A stretch of DNA of 22,947 nucleotides from NCBI GenBank assembly GCA_905210905.1, contig CAJLYQ010000027.1, positions 1 through 22,947 of the forward strand. Reading direction: 5' to 3'. The notes beneath the pieces are model-generated. The model saw nothing but the letters and a program-made list of their open reading frames with translations. It searched no databases and was not told the origin of the DNA. Position numbers and translations under genes: made by a program. Positions 1-7,374 of the stretch are shown here, one piece after another. Position 1 is the first letter of the stretch; each line of letters opens with the position of its first letter. The stretch comes from an uncultured Christensenella sp. GTDB lineage: Bacteria; Bacillota; Clostridia; Christensenellales; DTU072.

Positions 1-15
1 CCATACTATTTTCGT

Positions 16-2262
16 ATGGAAAAGAAAAGAAAAAAGTATTCTAAATTATTAAAAGTATTATTAATTATCCCTATTTTTGTAATACTTTCATTGTCGATAA
101 TGTTCTTTTCCATTTATTTTTCCGCAAAACTCGACAAAAACGCGCTGATTTCGCAAAAAGCCAACGTGGAACTACTCGACGCGCAAAACGAAGTGATTCC
201 AAACGAGAAAATGTTCCGTTATATCCCTTACGAAGACATCTCAAAGAACGTTATCGACGCTTTCGTCGCGCTTGAAGATAAACGATTCTTCTCTCATCAC
301 GGGGTCGATTATTACCGTATGGCAGGCGCACTCGTTAAAGATCTGAAAAGCGGCTCGCTTAAAGAAGGCGGATCCACCATCACCCAACAACTGGCAAAAA
401 ACACACAACTAAGCAACGAAAAAACCTTGCGTAGAAAAATTAAAGAACTACGGCTCGCCGGACTGATAGAGAAAAACTATTCCAAAGAACAGATACTCGA
501 AATGTATCTTAACGCAATCTACTTCGGTAGCGGAATTTACGGGATAGACAGCGCCGCAAAGAATTATTTCGGCAAATCCGCCTCGGAGTTGACGGCAAGC
601 GAAGGGGCAACTCTTGCCGGTATCGTCAAAAATCCTTCTAAATACTCCCCTAAAACCCATCCGGACAATGCCGTTGAACGGCGAAATCTCGTTCTGTCTT
701 TAATGAATAAGCAAGGTTATCTCGATTCGTCCGCTTATTCCCAAGCGTTAAGCACCGCTTATTCGTATCCCCAAAACGCTTTCGATAACGTTATTTGCGC
801 CACATATTACAACAACGTTCTAAACGAAGCGTCGGAATTACTAAACCTTTCCGAAAAACAACTTATCTGCTCGGAATATCGAATTTATACTTATTACGAC
901 GAAGAAAAACAGAAAGTTTTACACGATTCCGCTAAAAATAGCGAATACGATTCGATAAATATTTACGGTATCGAGGCTGATAAATCGGCAATTTTATGCG
1001 ACAACGCAACGGGCGGAATAGTCGCCTGTTACGGTCTGCCCGACACCGATCTTTTCTCTTTCCGCAGACAACCGGCGTCAACAATCAAACCGATTATAGT
1101 ATATGCTCCCGCATTTGAATACGGACTGATTTCGCCGTCAACGCCGCTTTTAGACGAAAAAATCGACGTAAAAGGTTATTCTCCCAAAAATTACGGCGGA
1201 AATTACAGTGGCTGGATAACCGCGGAAACCGCATTAAAAAAATCCGTAAACACCGTTGCGGTTAAAATCTACGAAGATCTCGGTGAAGACAAGGCTAAAT
1301 CTTTCGCAAGTAATTGCGGATTAAAGTTATCCGAAAAAGACGGCGCGGCGGCGGCTCTCGGCGGTCTTACGGACGGCTTAACAATGCCGGAATTAACCGA
1401 GGCGTATATGTGTTTGGCAAACGGCGGCATAAGGCGCAAAAATACCTTTGTTCGCAAAATCGTTGACAAAAACGGTAAAATTTTATATGAAAACAAAGAA
1501 ATAGCGACGAGAGTTATGTCGGATTCCGCCGCATATTTAACCACCAACGTTCTTTGCGAAGCGACAAAAAGCGGAACTTCGTCGAAATTAAACGGTTTTT
1601 CGTACGAAATCGCCGCAAAAACCGGCACGGCGCAAAACGTACGTTGCGGCGAGTTAAACAAGGACGCCTGGAGCGTGAGTTACACCACGCAAAACACCCT
1701 TGCCGTCTGGTACGGTGACGTTAAAAATACCGACAAATCGGGAATTTCTACCACGGGAAGCGCCTACCCTACGCTTTTGGCGCGCAAAATATATTCGCTT
1801 TTACCGCCGCCCGCCGAAAGCAAATTTACCATTCCGCATAGCGTGTTTTCTGTTGAAATCGACAAATTCGCAAAAGAAAACGACCATATTTTATACCTAT
1901 GCAATTCGTTTACGCCGACGGATTATCGCGAAAAAGTCATTGTTTCGGCTAAATGTTGCCCCGATAAACAATCGCCCTATTTTGACGTAAACAACGTGTA
2001 TTTTTCCGTTAAAACGAACGCAACCGAGCGCACCGTAGAAATTTCGTCTTCCGAGCCGTTCGACTACGTTCTGGAAGAATACGATCTGCTGAACGGCATA
2101 AAAAAAGAATTTTTTATAAGCGAAAACGGCGTTTTCGCGCTCCCGTACGAAACACAAAACGCCGTTTATTCCTACAAACTTCTCGTTCGCTATAAGGGTG
2201 AACCTCTAGGCTACGCTTCGATTAAGGATTCTTATTTTACGCCTTACGATTACAAATTATAG
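16..2262 (+). CDS. class A penicillin-binding protein (bifunctional peptidoglycan glycosyltransferase/transpeptidase, PBP1A type)
   Basis: Polymerises lipid II into glycan strands and cross-links the stem peptides outside the membrane. Residues 1-12 are basic and about 13-36 form one transmembrane anchor. The GT51 glycosyltransferase domain (about 70-235) has the catalytic-type Glu87 in the EDKRFF motif, GGSTITQQL at 118-126, and Glu144 followed by the EMYLN motif. The transpeptidase domain (about 315-590) has SxxK as S355-T-I-K358, SxN as S410-V-N412, and KTG at 535-537, so both active sites look intact. Residues about 600-748 form a beta-rich tail without a motif I recognise, possibly Ig/FN3-like. 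The ATG at 16 is chosen because it directly precedes the basic stretch and anchor. However, the frame stays open to the window edge and no Shine-Dalgarno sequence is visible, so a start further upstream is possible. The 3' end overlaps convergent thiI by 26 bp. Confidence 0.95.
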   Translation: MEKKRKKYSKLLKVLLIIPIFVILSLSIMFFSIYFSAKLDKNALISQKANVELLDAQNEVIPNEKMFRYIPYEDISKNVIDAFVALEDKRFFSHHGVDYYRMAGALVKDLKSGSLKEGGSTITQQLAKNTQLSNEKTLRRKIKELRLAGLIEKNYSKEQILEMYLNAIYFGSGIYGIDSAAKNYFGKSASELTASEGATLAGIVKNPSKYSPKTHPDNAVERRNLVLSLMNKQGYLDSSAYSQALSTAYSYPQNAFDNVICATYYNNVLNEASELLNLSEKQLICSEYRIYTYYDEEKQKVLHDSAKNSEYDSINIYGIEADKSAILCDNATGGIVACYGLPDTDLFSFRRQPASTIKPIIVYAPAFEYGLISPSTPLLDEKIDVKGYSPKNYGGNYSGWITAETALKKSVNTVAVKIYEDLGEDKAKSFASNCGLKLSEKDGAAAALGGLTDGLTMPELTEAYMCLANGGIRRKNTFVRKIVDKNGKILYENKEIATRVMSDSAAYLTTNVLCEATKSGTSSKLNGFSYEIAAKTGTAQNVRCGELNKDAWSVSYTTQNTLAVWYGDVKNTDKSGISTTGSAYPTLLARKIYSLLPPPAESKFTIPHSVFSVEIDKFAKENDHILYLCNSFTPTDYREKVIVSAKCCPDKQSPYFDVNNVYFSVKTNATERTVEISSSEPFDYVLEEYDLLNGIKKEFFISENGVFALPYETQNAVYSYKLLVRYKGEPLGYASIKDSYFTPYDYKL

Positions 2263-3400
2263 TTTCGACGCGCGAAATCGCGTCTTCGATCAGACTTTCG
2301 CAATCAAGATTTTGCTCGTATTCGAGAGCCTTCTCCACGCTCGGTCTGATGACGGGATTTTTCGGCAAAAACACGGTACAGCAATCTTCAAAAGGCAAAA
2401 TACTCGTTTCGAAAGTGCCTATATCGCGCGAAATATTGATAATATCTTCTTTGTCGAAACCGATTAGCGGACGAAATACCGGCATTTTAACCACACTGTT
2501 GGTGACGGTTATACTCTCCATCGTCTGACTTGCGACCTGTCCCAAACTTTCGCCCGTTATAAGCGCGCCGCACCCAGATTTTTCCGCAAGACGTTCCGCG
2601 ATTTTCATCATAAATCTGCGCATCACCGTAATCATATACTCGATCGGGCAATTTTCTTTAATCGCATATTGAATTTCGGTAAAAGGAACGACAAAAAGCG
2701 TAATATCTCCGCTATATGCGGCAATTTCGCGTGCAAGATCGACGACCTTTTCTTTGGCTTGTTCGCTCGTATAAGGAAAACTATGGTAATGCACGGCGTA
2801 AAGTTTCAGTCCGCGCTTTGCCATCGTATAACCGGCAACCGGGCTGTCGATACCGCCGCTAAGCAAAAGCATACCGTTACCGCTGCACCCTACCGGCAAG
2901 CCGCCGCGACACGGAATTCTATCGTAATATATGTAAGTAACGCCGTTTTCGCGAATATCGACGTTTACCTCGAAATCGTACTTAAACAAATCGACGGTAA
3001 GCCCGGGCGCGCGGTCGAGCATATCTCCGCCTATCTCACGGGCAATTTCCATAGACGTAAGCGGAAGTCTCTTATCCGCACGATTAACGGTAACCCTGAA
3101 TTTACCTTCCTTAGGAAACAACTCGGAACATTTTTCACTGATAACCGCCAAATCCGTACGAACTTTAACCGCAGGACTGATACTGTATATACCGAACACA
3201 CATTTAAGTCTTGATATAATTTCACTCTCGTCGTCATCCAAATACTTTTCTACGTACATTCTGTTTTGTGCGGATACAACCGAACAATCGATACCTTTAA
3301 GAGCCGTCGCAATATTACGCTTCAGCGTTGAAATAAAAAAGCCTTTATTGTTCCCTTTAAGGAAGATTTCGCCTATACGAATAAGAATGGTTTTTTCCAT
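2237..3400 (-). CDS. thiI: tRNA 4-thiouridine synthase ThiI (short form without rhodanese domain)
   Basis: Adenylates U8 of tRNA and inserts sulfur to give 4-thiouridine; in some bacteria ThiI also serves thiamine thiazole synthesis. Numbered from the ATG at 3400 (387 aa), an N-terminal ferredoxin-like/THUMP region covers about 1-165. The PP-loop SGGIDSP at about 181-187 binds ATP. The clostridial-type EDCC motif at about 338-341 supplies a candidate catalytic cysteine. The protein ends where the E. coli enzyme would begin its rhodanese domain, as in Bacillus subtilis ThiI. The ATG at 3400 is preferred over the GTG at 3406 because that GTG is part of the Shine-Dalgarno match GAGGTGA. The gene lies 30 bp after a cysteine desulfurase gene, the expected sulfur donor, and is last in the operon. 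Its 3' end overlaps the convergent PBP gene by 26 bp. Confidence 0.95.
   Translation of the reverse strand: MEKTILIRIGEIFLKGNNKGFFISTLKRNIATALKGIDCSVVSAQNRMYVEKYLDDDESEIISRLKCVFGIYSISPAVKVRTDLAVISEKCSELFPKEGKFRVTVNRADKRLPLTSMEIAREIGGDMLDRAPGLTVDLFKYDFEVNVDIRENGVTYIYYDRIPCRGGLPVGCSGNGMLLLSGGIDSPVAGYTMAKRGLKLYAVHYHSFPYTSEQAKEKVVDLAREIAAYSGDITLFVVPFTEIQYAIKENCPIEYMITVMRRFMMKIAERLAEKSGCGALITGESLGQVASQTMESITVTNSVVKMPVFRPLIGFDKEDIINISRDIGTFETSILPFEDCCTVFLPKNPVIRPSVEKALEYEQNLDCESLIEDAISRVETIICNRKA
2265..2284. terminator. GC-rich stem-loop just past the PBP stop codon (terminator-like, weak)
   Basis: A perfect 6 bp stem, GACGCG at 2267-2272 and CGCGTC at 2279-2284, encloses a 6-nt loop. It lies 4 bp after the PBP stop and inside the last codons of thiI. 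No T-tract follows on either strand, so it is at best a poor intrinsic terminator. It may also be chance pairing within the thiI coding sequence. Confidence 0.25.
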
Positions 3401-3402
3401 AT

Positions 3403-3409
3403 TCACCTC
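3403..3409 (-). promoter_or_regulatory. Shine-Dalgarno of thiI that decides the start
   Basis: On the minus strand GAGGTGA matches the anti-Shine-Dalgarno sequence, with GAGG 5 nt from the ATG at 3400. The GTG inside it would otherwise be read as an in-frame start two codons earlier. Confidence 0.7.
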
Positions 3410-3430
3410 TGTTTTGTTGTGTTTATTATT

Positions 3431-4558
3431 CTAATTTATATACTTATTCAAAATTATAAAATCTTTTTTAATGCACTCTTTGAAATACTCAATGTCGCTT
3501 TTCGTCGTAAATCTCGAAAAACTTATGCGAATTATACCGTTTTCGTATTCGGGCGTCAATTTTAGTATCGCAGGCAATTTTTTATGCGCTTTTTTGCTTG
3601 AACACGCACTTCCCGTTCCGATAAAAATACCGTATTTTTCAAGAGAATGCAACATTACTTCTCCCCTTACTTTCGGCATAATCGCACACAAAATATACGG
3701 CGAGTAATCACACGGCAAAACGACTTTGAAACCTTCTTCATTAAAGAAATCCACAAGATCGTTTCTTAACGAGATCGCATTTTCTCTGTTTGTTTTTTCG
3801 GATTTAATCGCCTCTTCGACGGCATACCCGAAGGAAATTATACCGCCGACGTTTTCGGTGGACGATCTTATTCCGAACTCCTGTCCGCCGCCGTATATCA
3901 AAGGACGAACGTTTATTCCTTCCTTAATAAACAAACCCGCCACACCTTTCAAGCCGTGGATTTTATGTCCGCTTACCGTATATAAATCGACGTTTAAGTC
4001 CGCTAAATCAACTTTGATTTTTCCTACCGCCTGCACTCCGTCCGAATGGAAAATTACTTCGGGATTTATTTTTTTTGCGATGGAACAAAGTTTCTTTATA
4101 TCGTTTACGCACCCGGTTTCGTTGTTTACGTGCATTACCGACACGAGAGATACGTTCTCGTTCATCAATGCGGCAAACTCGCTTTCGATCACCCTGCCCG
4201 TTTCGTCAACCTTGCAAAAAACAACGTCATAGCCGCGTTGTTTTAGTTCCTGCGCCGCATTATACACCGCAGGATGTTCGCTTTCCGAAACGATTATTCT
4301 TGAATTTTTGCCTTTTTTCGTTCCGAACAGTGCGAGATTGTCGCTTTCCGAACCGCTCGACGTAAAAATAAACTTTCCGTTACCTTTCAAAAGTTTAAGT
4401 ATTTTTTCTCTAGTATCTTTGATTTCGCGAGATAAAACCAGCGACGGATGATACGGCGCGGACGGATTAAAATAATTCTCGGTCTGATATTTCGTATAAA
4501 TATCCACAACTTCCGGCAAAGCGCGGGTCGTGCCGGCATTATCGAGATATATCGTCAT
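3431..4558 (-). CDS. nifZ: cysteine desulfurase, NifS/IscS family, probable dedicated sulfur donor for ThiI (NifZ of B. subtilis type)
   Basis: PLP enzyme that takes sulfur from L-cysteine and holds it as a persulfide. Numbered from the ATG at 4558 (375 aa), the N-terminal motif YLDNAGTT is followed by the His-containing SESEHPAV motif (His95), NNETG at about 145-149, Asp173, the PLP lysine in SGHKIHG (Lys199), and the persulfide cysteine in GSACSS (Cys319). The start at 4558 is chosen because AAAGGAG sits 5 nt upstream; an in-frame ATG at 4585 would add nine residues that encode this Shine-Dalgarno region. The first 20 bp overlap the preceding gene, suggesting coupled translation. In B. subtilis a desulfurase called NifZ lies next to thiI and serves 4-thiouridine synthesis. 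The same arrangement here supports that role; a wider Fe-S or other sulfur role cannot be excluded. The symbol follows B. subtilis usage and does not mean the nitrogenase NifZ. Confidence 0.9.
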   Translation of the reverse strand: MTIYLDNAGTTRALPEVVDIYTKYQTENYFNPSAPYHPSLVLSREIKDTREKILKLLKGNGKFIFTSSGSESDNLALFGTKKGKNSRIIVSESEHPAVYNAAQELKQRGYDVVFCKVDETGRVIESEFAALMNENVSLVSVMHVNNETGCVNDIKKLCSIAKKINPEVIFHSDGVQAVGKIKVDLADLNVDLYTVSGHKIHGLKGVAGLFIKEGINVRPLIYGGGQEFGIRSSTENVGGIISFGYAVEEAIKSEKTNRENAISLRNDLVDFFNEEGFKVVLPCDYSPYILCAIMPKVRGEVMLHSLEKYGIFIGTGSACSSKKAHKKLPAILKLTPEYENGIIRISFSRFTTKSDIEYFKECIKKDFIILNKYIN

Positions 4559-5039
4559 TTTTTCTCCTTTCGTCAACGAGCGCATACGTATAAGCGTCCG
4601 CAGTGACGTATATTTTTCTGTTTTTTGAAACTATTTCGAGCGTTTCGCACCCGTCGATACGTTTTCTCGATGAAAAATCGTCCGTTGTTCCTACGCAAGG
4701 CTCTTCGCAAGCGAACGAAAGTGAGTCGATTTCGCCGCACCTACAAGAAAAAATCTCCTTTTTGCTGCCGTCAACGGTTATTTTTTCCACAGAAAACACG
4801 TTATCGCAACAAACGATTCTTATCGTGAACGCAAATTCTTTCGCTATAATATCGCATAAAAGCGATACGAACAGGCTCCCTGCGACGCCGAAAACGAAAT
4901 ACGGAGTAACGAACACCGACGGAAAGACGAACGCTATCGTACATATCCGAAAAAACGGAGAAGCAAACGAAAAAAACTTATAAGCGGCGGCATTTTTTTC
5001 GTATGCGTACTCTATGCGGTGATCACTTAAAATACGCAA
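4539..5039 (-). CDS. small cysteine-rich membrane protein of unknown function
   Basis: I do not recognise this 166-residue protein. A charged N-terminus (1-20) precedes a hydrophobic stretch at about 28-62, long enough for one or two membrane passes. A soluble, probably beta-rich tail (about 70-166) follows. Nine cysteines are present: 33, 62, 77, 78, 99, 101, 111, 115 and 131. The tail ends with an aromatic patch (YVTADAYTYALVDERR). The only in-frame start is TTG at 5039, 6 nt after an AGGGGGG Shine-Dalgarno-like site. The start overlaps mutS2 by 17 bp and the 3' end overlaps the cysteine desulfurase gene by 20 bp. Both overlaps, plus the embedded ribosome binding sites, support a real coupled gene. 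The setting between mutS2 and a sulfur-transfer pair is suggestive only. A two-helix membrane protein with a PH-like tail is one possible reading. Confidence 0.75.
   Translation of the reverse strand: MRILSDHRIEYAYEKNAAAYKFFSFASPFFRICTIAFVFPSVFVTPYFVFGVAGSLFVSLLCDIIAKEFAFTIRIVCCDNVFSVEKITVDGSKKEIFSCRCGEIDSLSFACEEPCVGTTDDFSSRKRIDGCETLEIVSKNRKIYVTADAYTYALVDERRKNDDISR
4564..4570 (-). promoter_or_regulatory. Shine-Dalgarno of the cysteine desulfurase gene
   Basis: AAAGGAG on the minus strand, 5 nt before the ATG at 4558, lies inside the last codons of the upstream 166-codon gene. It fixes the start and points to translational coupling. Confidence 0.7.
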
Positions 5040-7374
5040 CGGTTACCCCCCTGCCGCCTTCGCCGTATTCGCCCGGTCTGAACGATTCGATTTCTTTGCG
5101 CGTTTTCAAATAGTTTTTTACCATATTTTTCAACACGCCCTCACCGTATCCGTGTATTATACGGACTTCGTGTAATCCTACTCGGTTTGCTTTATCGAGA
5201 TATTCCTGCAAAGCGTGCTCGCCTTCGAGCGCAGTTTTACCTATAAGGTTGATTTCCGGCGAAACTTGCTCGTTGTACAACACTTTTTTGCTTACAATCG
5301 GTTCTTTTTTCTTCTTTTCTTCGGGTTTTAACCTTACGAGATCAACCAACTTCGAATTGCATATCAGTTTACCGAGTTTGACTTTCGCTTCGCTTTTTAT
5401 CGGATTAACCGACAAAACCTCACCGTCGGCGTTCAGATTTTTTACGAGAACTCTATCTCCAACGACGATATCGCCGTCGCTTTCTTCGCCGAAGTTCTTA
5501 AACTCGTTGTCTTCCGCAATTACGAATTTTTTCAACGAATTTCTTAACGCTCTAGCAGCAAAAACGTCGGATTCGGACGGATTATCGAGCAATGCGCGCA
5601 TTTTATCGATTATTTCGTTCGCTTCGGTCATTGCCTCTTCGACGAGCCGTTTGGTTTCACGCTTCACGCCGGTATTGAGTTTTTCACGTTGTAAAAACAA
5701 CTTATCGCGCTCTTTCTCCGCTTCGGCTTTGATTTTATCCGCGTCGGCTTTGATCTTTTCGCTTTCTTCCAGATTCTCTTCCGCTTCTCTGCGCGCCTTT
5801 TCCAGCGCGGACAAAACGTTTTCGAAGTCGAATTTTCGATTGCTTATTCCTTCCTTCGCTTTTTCGAGGATTTCTTTCTTTAATCCGAGTTTTTCGGCGA
5901 TAAGCAAAGCGTTTGACGCGCCGGGCGTGCCGATAATCAATTTATAAGTCGGCGAATATGTGGTGGGATTAAAGTCCATAGACGCATTCATAACCCTTTC
6001 CGTCGTAACCGCATATTCCTTAAACTCGTTATAATGCGTGGTAATAACCGATTTTGCGCCGAGTTTAAGTATATAATCGGCAATTCCGAGCGCAAGCGCC
6101 GCTCCTTCTGTCGGGTCCGTCCCTGCGCCGAGTTCGTCAAGCAAAATCAAACTGTCTTTCGTTGCTTCGTTTAATATCGAAACGGTGTTCGTCAAATGCG
6201 AAGAAAACGTGCTGAGATTTTGTTCTATGCTCTGTTCGTCCCCTATATCGCAAAAAATATTGTCCGGACAAGCAAGTTCCGCATACGCCGCAGGCACGAA
6301 AATTCCGCTCATACCGATCAATTCTATGATACCGATCAGTTTCAGACAAACGGTTTTACCGCCGGTATTCGGACCGGTAATAAGGAGCATATCGAATTCT
6401 CTACCGACCCGAACGTCGTTAGCGATAACTTTTTCCGCAGGAATGAGCGGATGTCTGCCTTTTCTTATATCGATTGCGTTGTCTTTGGAAAAAATCGGTT
6501 TTACCCCTTTTACGGAATTGCCGAAATATGCTCTCGCAAAAATCGTATCCAGTTCTACGATTACGCCCAAAGTATAACGCAAAAGACCGACTTCGCCGCT
6601 GACTCTGAACGTAAATTCACGCAAAATCCGCTCGATTTCACGCTCTTCTTCGATAAGTTGCTCTTTTAAGTCGTTATTCATCTCGACGATGGCAAACGGT
6701 TCTACGTACAAAGTCGCTCCCGAAGAACTTTGATCGTGGATAAGTCCCGGGATCATACCTTTATACTCGGCTTTAAGCGGTATAACGTACCTATCTCCCC
6801 TTACCGTAACGATATTATCCTGAATATACTTCGAATAAGCGGAACTGGTAACGTAACTGTTGAGTTTTATCTTAATATTTTCGCCTATACGCTTAATTCT
6901 CGTACGAATGTTCCTTAATTCGGGCGACGCGTTGTCGCTCATCTCGTTCTCGCTTAAAATCGCTTTGTCGATGTCGTCGGATAACTTTTTGTCGGTAAAA
7001 TTCGTTTTTGCAAGCGTTTTCAATACCTTTATCGAATCGTCCGGAACACCCTGAATTTGAGAACTCAGTGCGGCGGAAACGCGCAAAACTCTTGAAATCT
7101 TCAATAAATCCGCCATAGTAAGCATACTGAGAACTTCCGCACTGTCGAGAGCGGCGGTAATATCGTCGAAATTAAGCGACGGATTCACGGCGTACTCAAA
7201 AAGTATTTTATCCGCTTCCGCAGTCTTTTCGAGTTCTTTCTCGACTCGTTCTCTGCCTTCGAAAGGTCGCATCGACAATATCATTTCTTTGGCAGGTCGG
7301 CTGGACGCAAAAAAAGCAACTTTTTGCATTATTTTTTCATATTCGAGCGTTCTTATGGTCTTTTCGGAAATCAT
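5023..7374 (-). CDS. mutS2: endonuclease/ribosome-rescue ATPase MutS2 with C-terminal Smr domain
   Basis: MutS2 proteins lack the mismatch-recognition domain of MutS. They have been linked to suppression of homologous recombination and, in B. subtilis, to sensing and splitting collided ribosomes. Residues about 1-300 form the core/lever region. The ABC-type ATPase has Walker A GPNTGGKT at 334-341, a Walker B region LILLDELGAGTDP at 409-421, and a His-containing loop at about 446-448. A charged coiled coil covers about 515-600, a KOW-like region about 635-680, and the Smr domain about 708-783 with HGYGEG at 741-746. The usual LDLRG motif at the start of Smr reads INLIG (708-712), a variant I associate with clostridial relatives. 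At 783 aa the length is normal. ATG overlaps the upstream TGA (ATGA, 4 bp), and AGAGGTG lies 4 nt before the start. Confidence 0.96.
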   Translation of the reverse strand: MISEKTIRTLEYEKIMQKVAFFASSRPAKEMILSMRPFEGRERVEKELEKTAEADKILFEYAVNPSLNFDDITAALDSAEVLSMLTMADLLKISRVLRVSAALSSQIQGVPDDSIKVLKTLAKTNFTDKKLSDDIDKAILSENEMSDNASPELRNIRTRIKRIGENIKIKLNSYVTSSAYSKYIQDNIVTVRGDRYVIPLKAEYKGMIPGLIHDQSSSGATLYVEPFAIVEMNNDLKEQLIEEEREIERILREFTFRVSGEVGLLRYTLGVIVELDTIFARAYFGNSVKGVKPIFSKDNAIDIRKGRHPLIPAEKVIANDVRVGREFDMLLITGPNTGGKTVCLKLIGIIELIGMSGIFVPAAYAELACPDNIFCDIGDEQSIEQNLSTFSSHLTNTVSILNEATKDSLILLDELGAGTDPTEGAALALGIADYILKLGAKSVITTHYNEFKEYAVTTERVMNASMDFNPTTYSPTYKLIIGTPGASNALLIAEKLGLKKEILEKAKEGISNRKFDFENVLSALEKARREAEENLEESEKIKADADKIKAEAEKERDKLFLQREKLNTGVKRETKRLVEEAMTEANEIIDKMRALLDNPSESDVFAARALRNSLKKFVIAEDNEFKNFGEESDGDIVVGDRVLVKNLNADGEVLSVNPIKSEAKVKLGKLICNSKLVDLVRLKPEEKKKKEPIVSKKVLYNEQVSPEINLIGKTALEGEHALQEYLDKANRVGLHEVRIIHGYGEGVLKNMVKNYLKTRKEIESFRPGEYGEGGRGVTVAYFK
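5046..5052 (-). promoter_or_regulatory. Shine-Dalgarno-like site supporting a TTG start
   Basis: AGGGGGG on the minus strand is 6 nt before the TTG at 5039, within the last codons of mutS2. It is the main reason to accept TTG as the start of the cysteine-rich protein gene, which has no in-frame ATG nearby. Confidence 0.5.

Noticed and set aside
3401..3406. GTG at 3406 as the thiI start
   Set aside because: This GTG is part of the Shine-Dalgarno match for the ATG two codons on, and no ribosome site stands in front of it at a usable distance.
4559..4585. ATG at 4585 as the desulfurase start
   Set aside because: The nine extra residues include the AAAGGAG Shine-Dalgarno of the ATG at 4558, and the family begins at the YLDNAGTT motif.
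5249..5947. Long + strand open frame (232 codons) antisense to mutS2, and similar long antisense frames such as 17469-18173
   Set aside because: They lie wholly opposite well-supported genes, have low-complexity Ser/Phe/Arg-rich products, and show no ribosome site or family motif. They are by-products of codon use on the coding strand.
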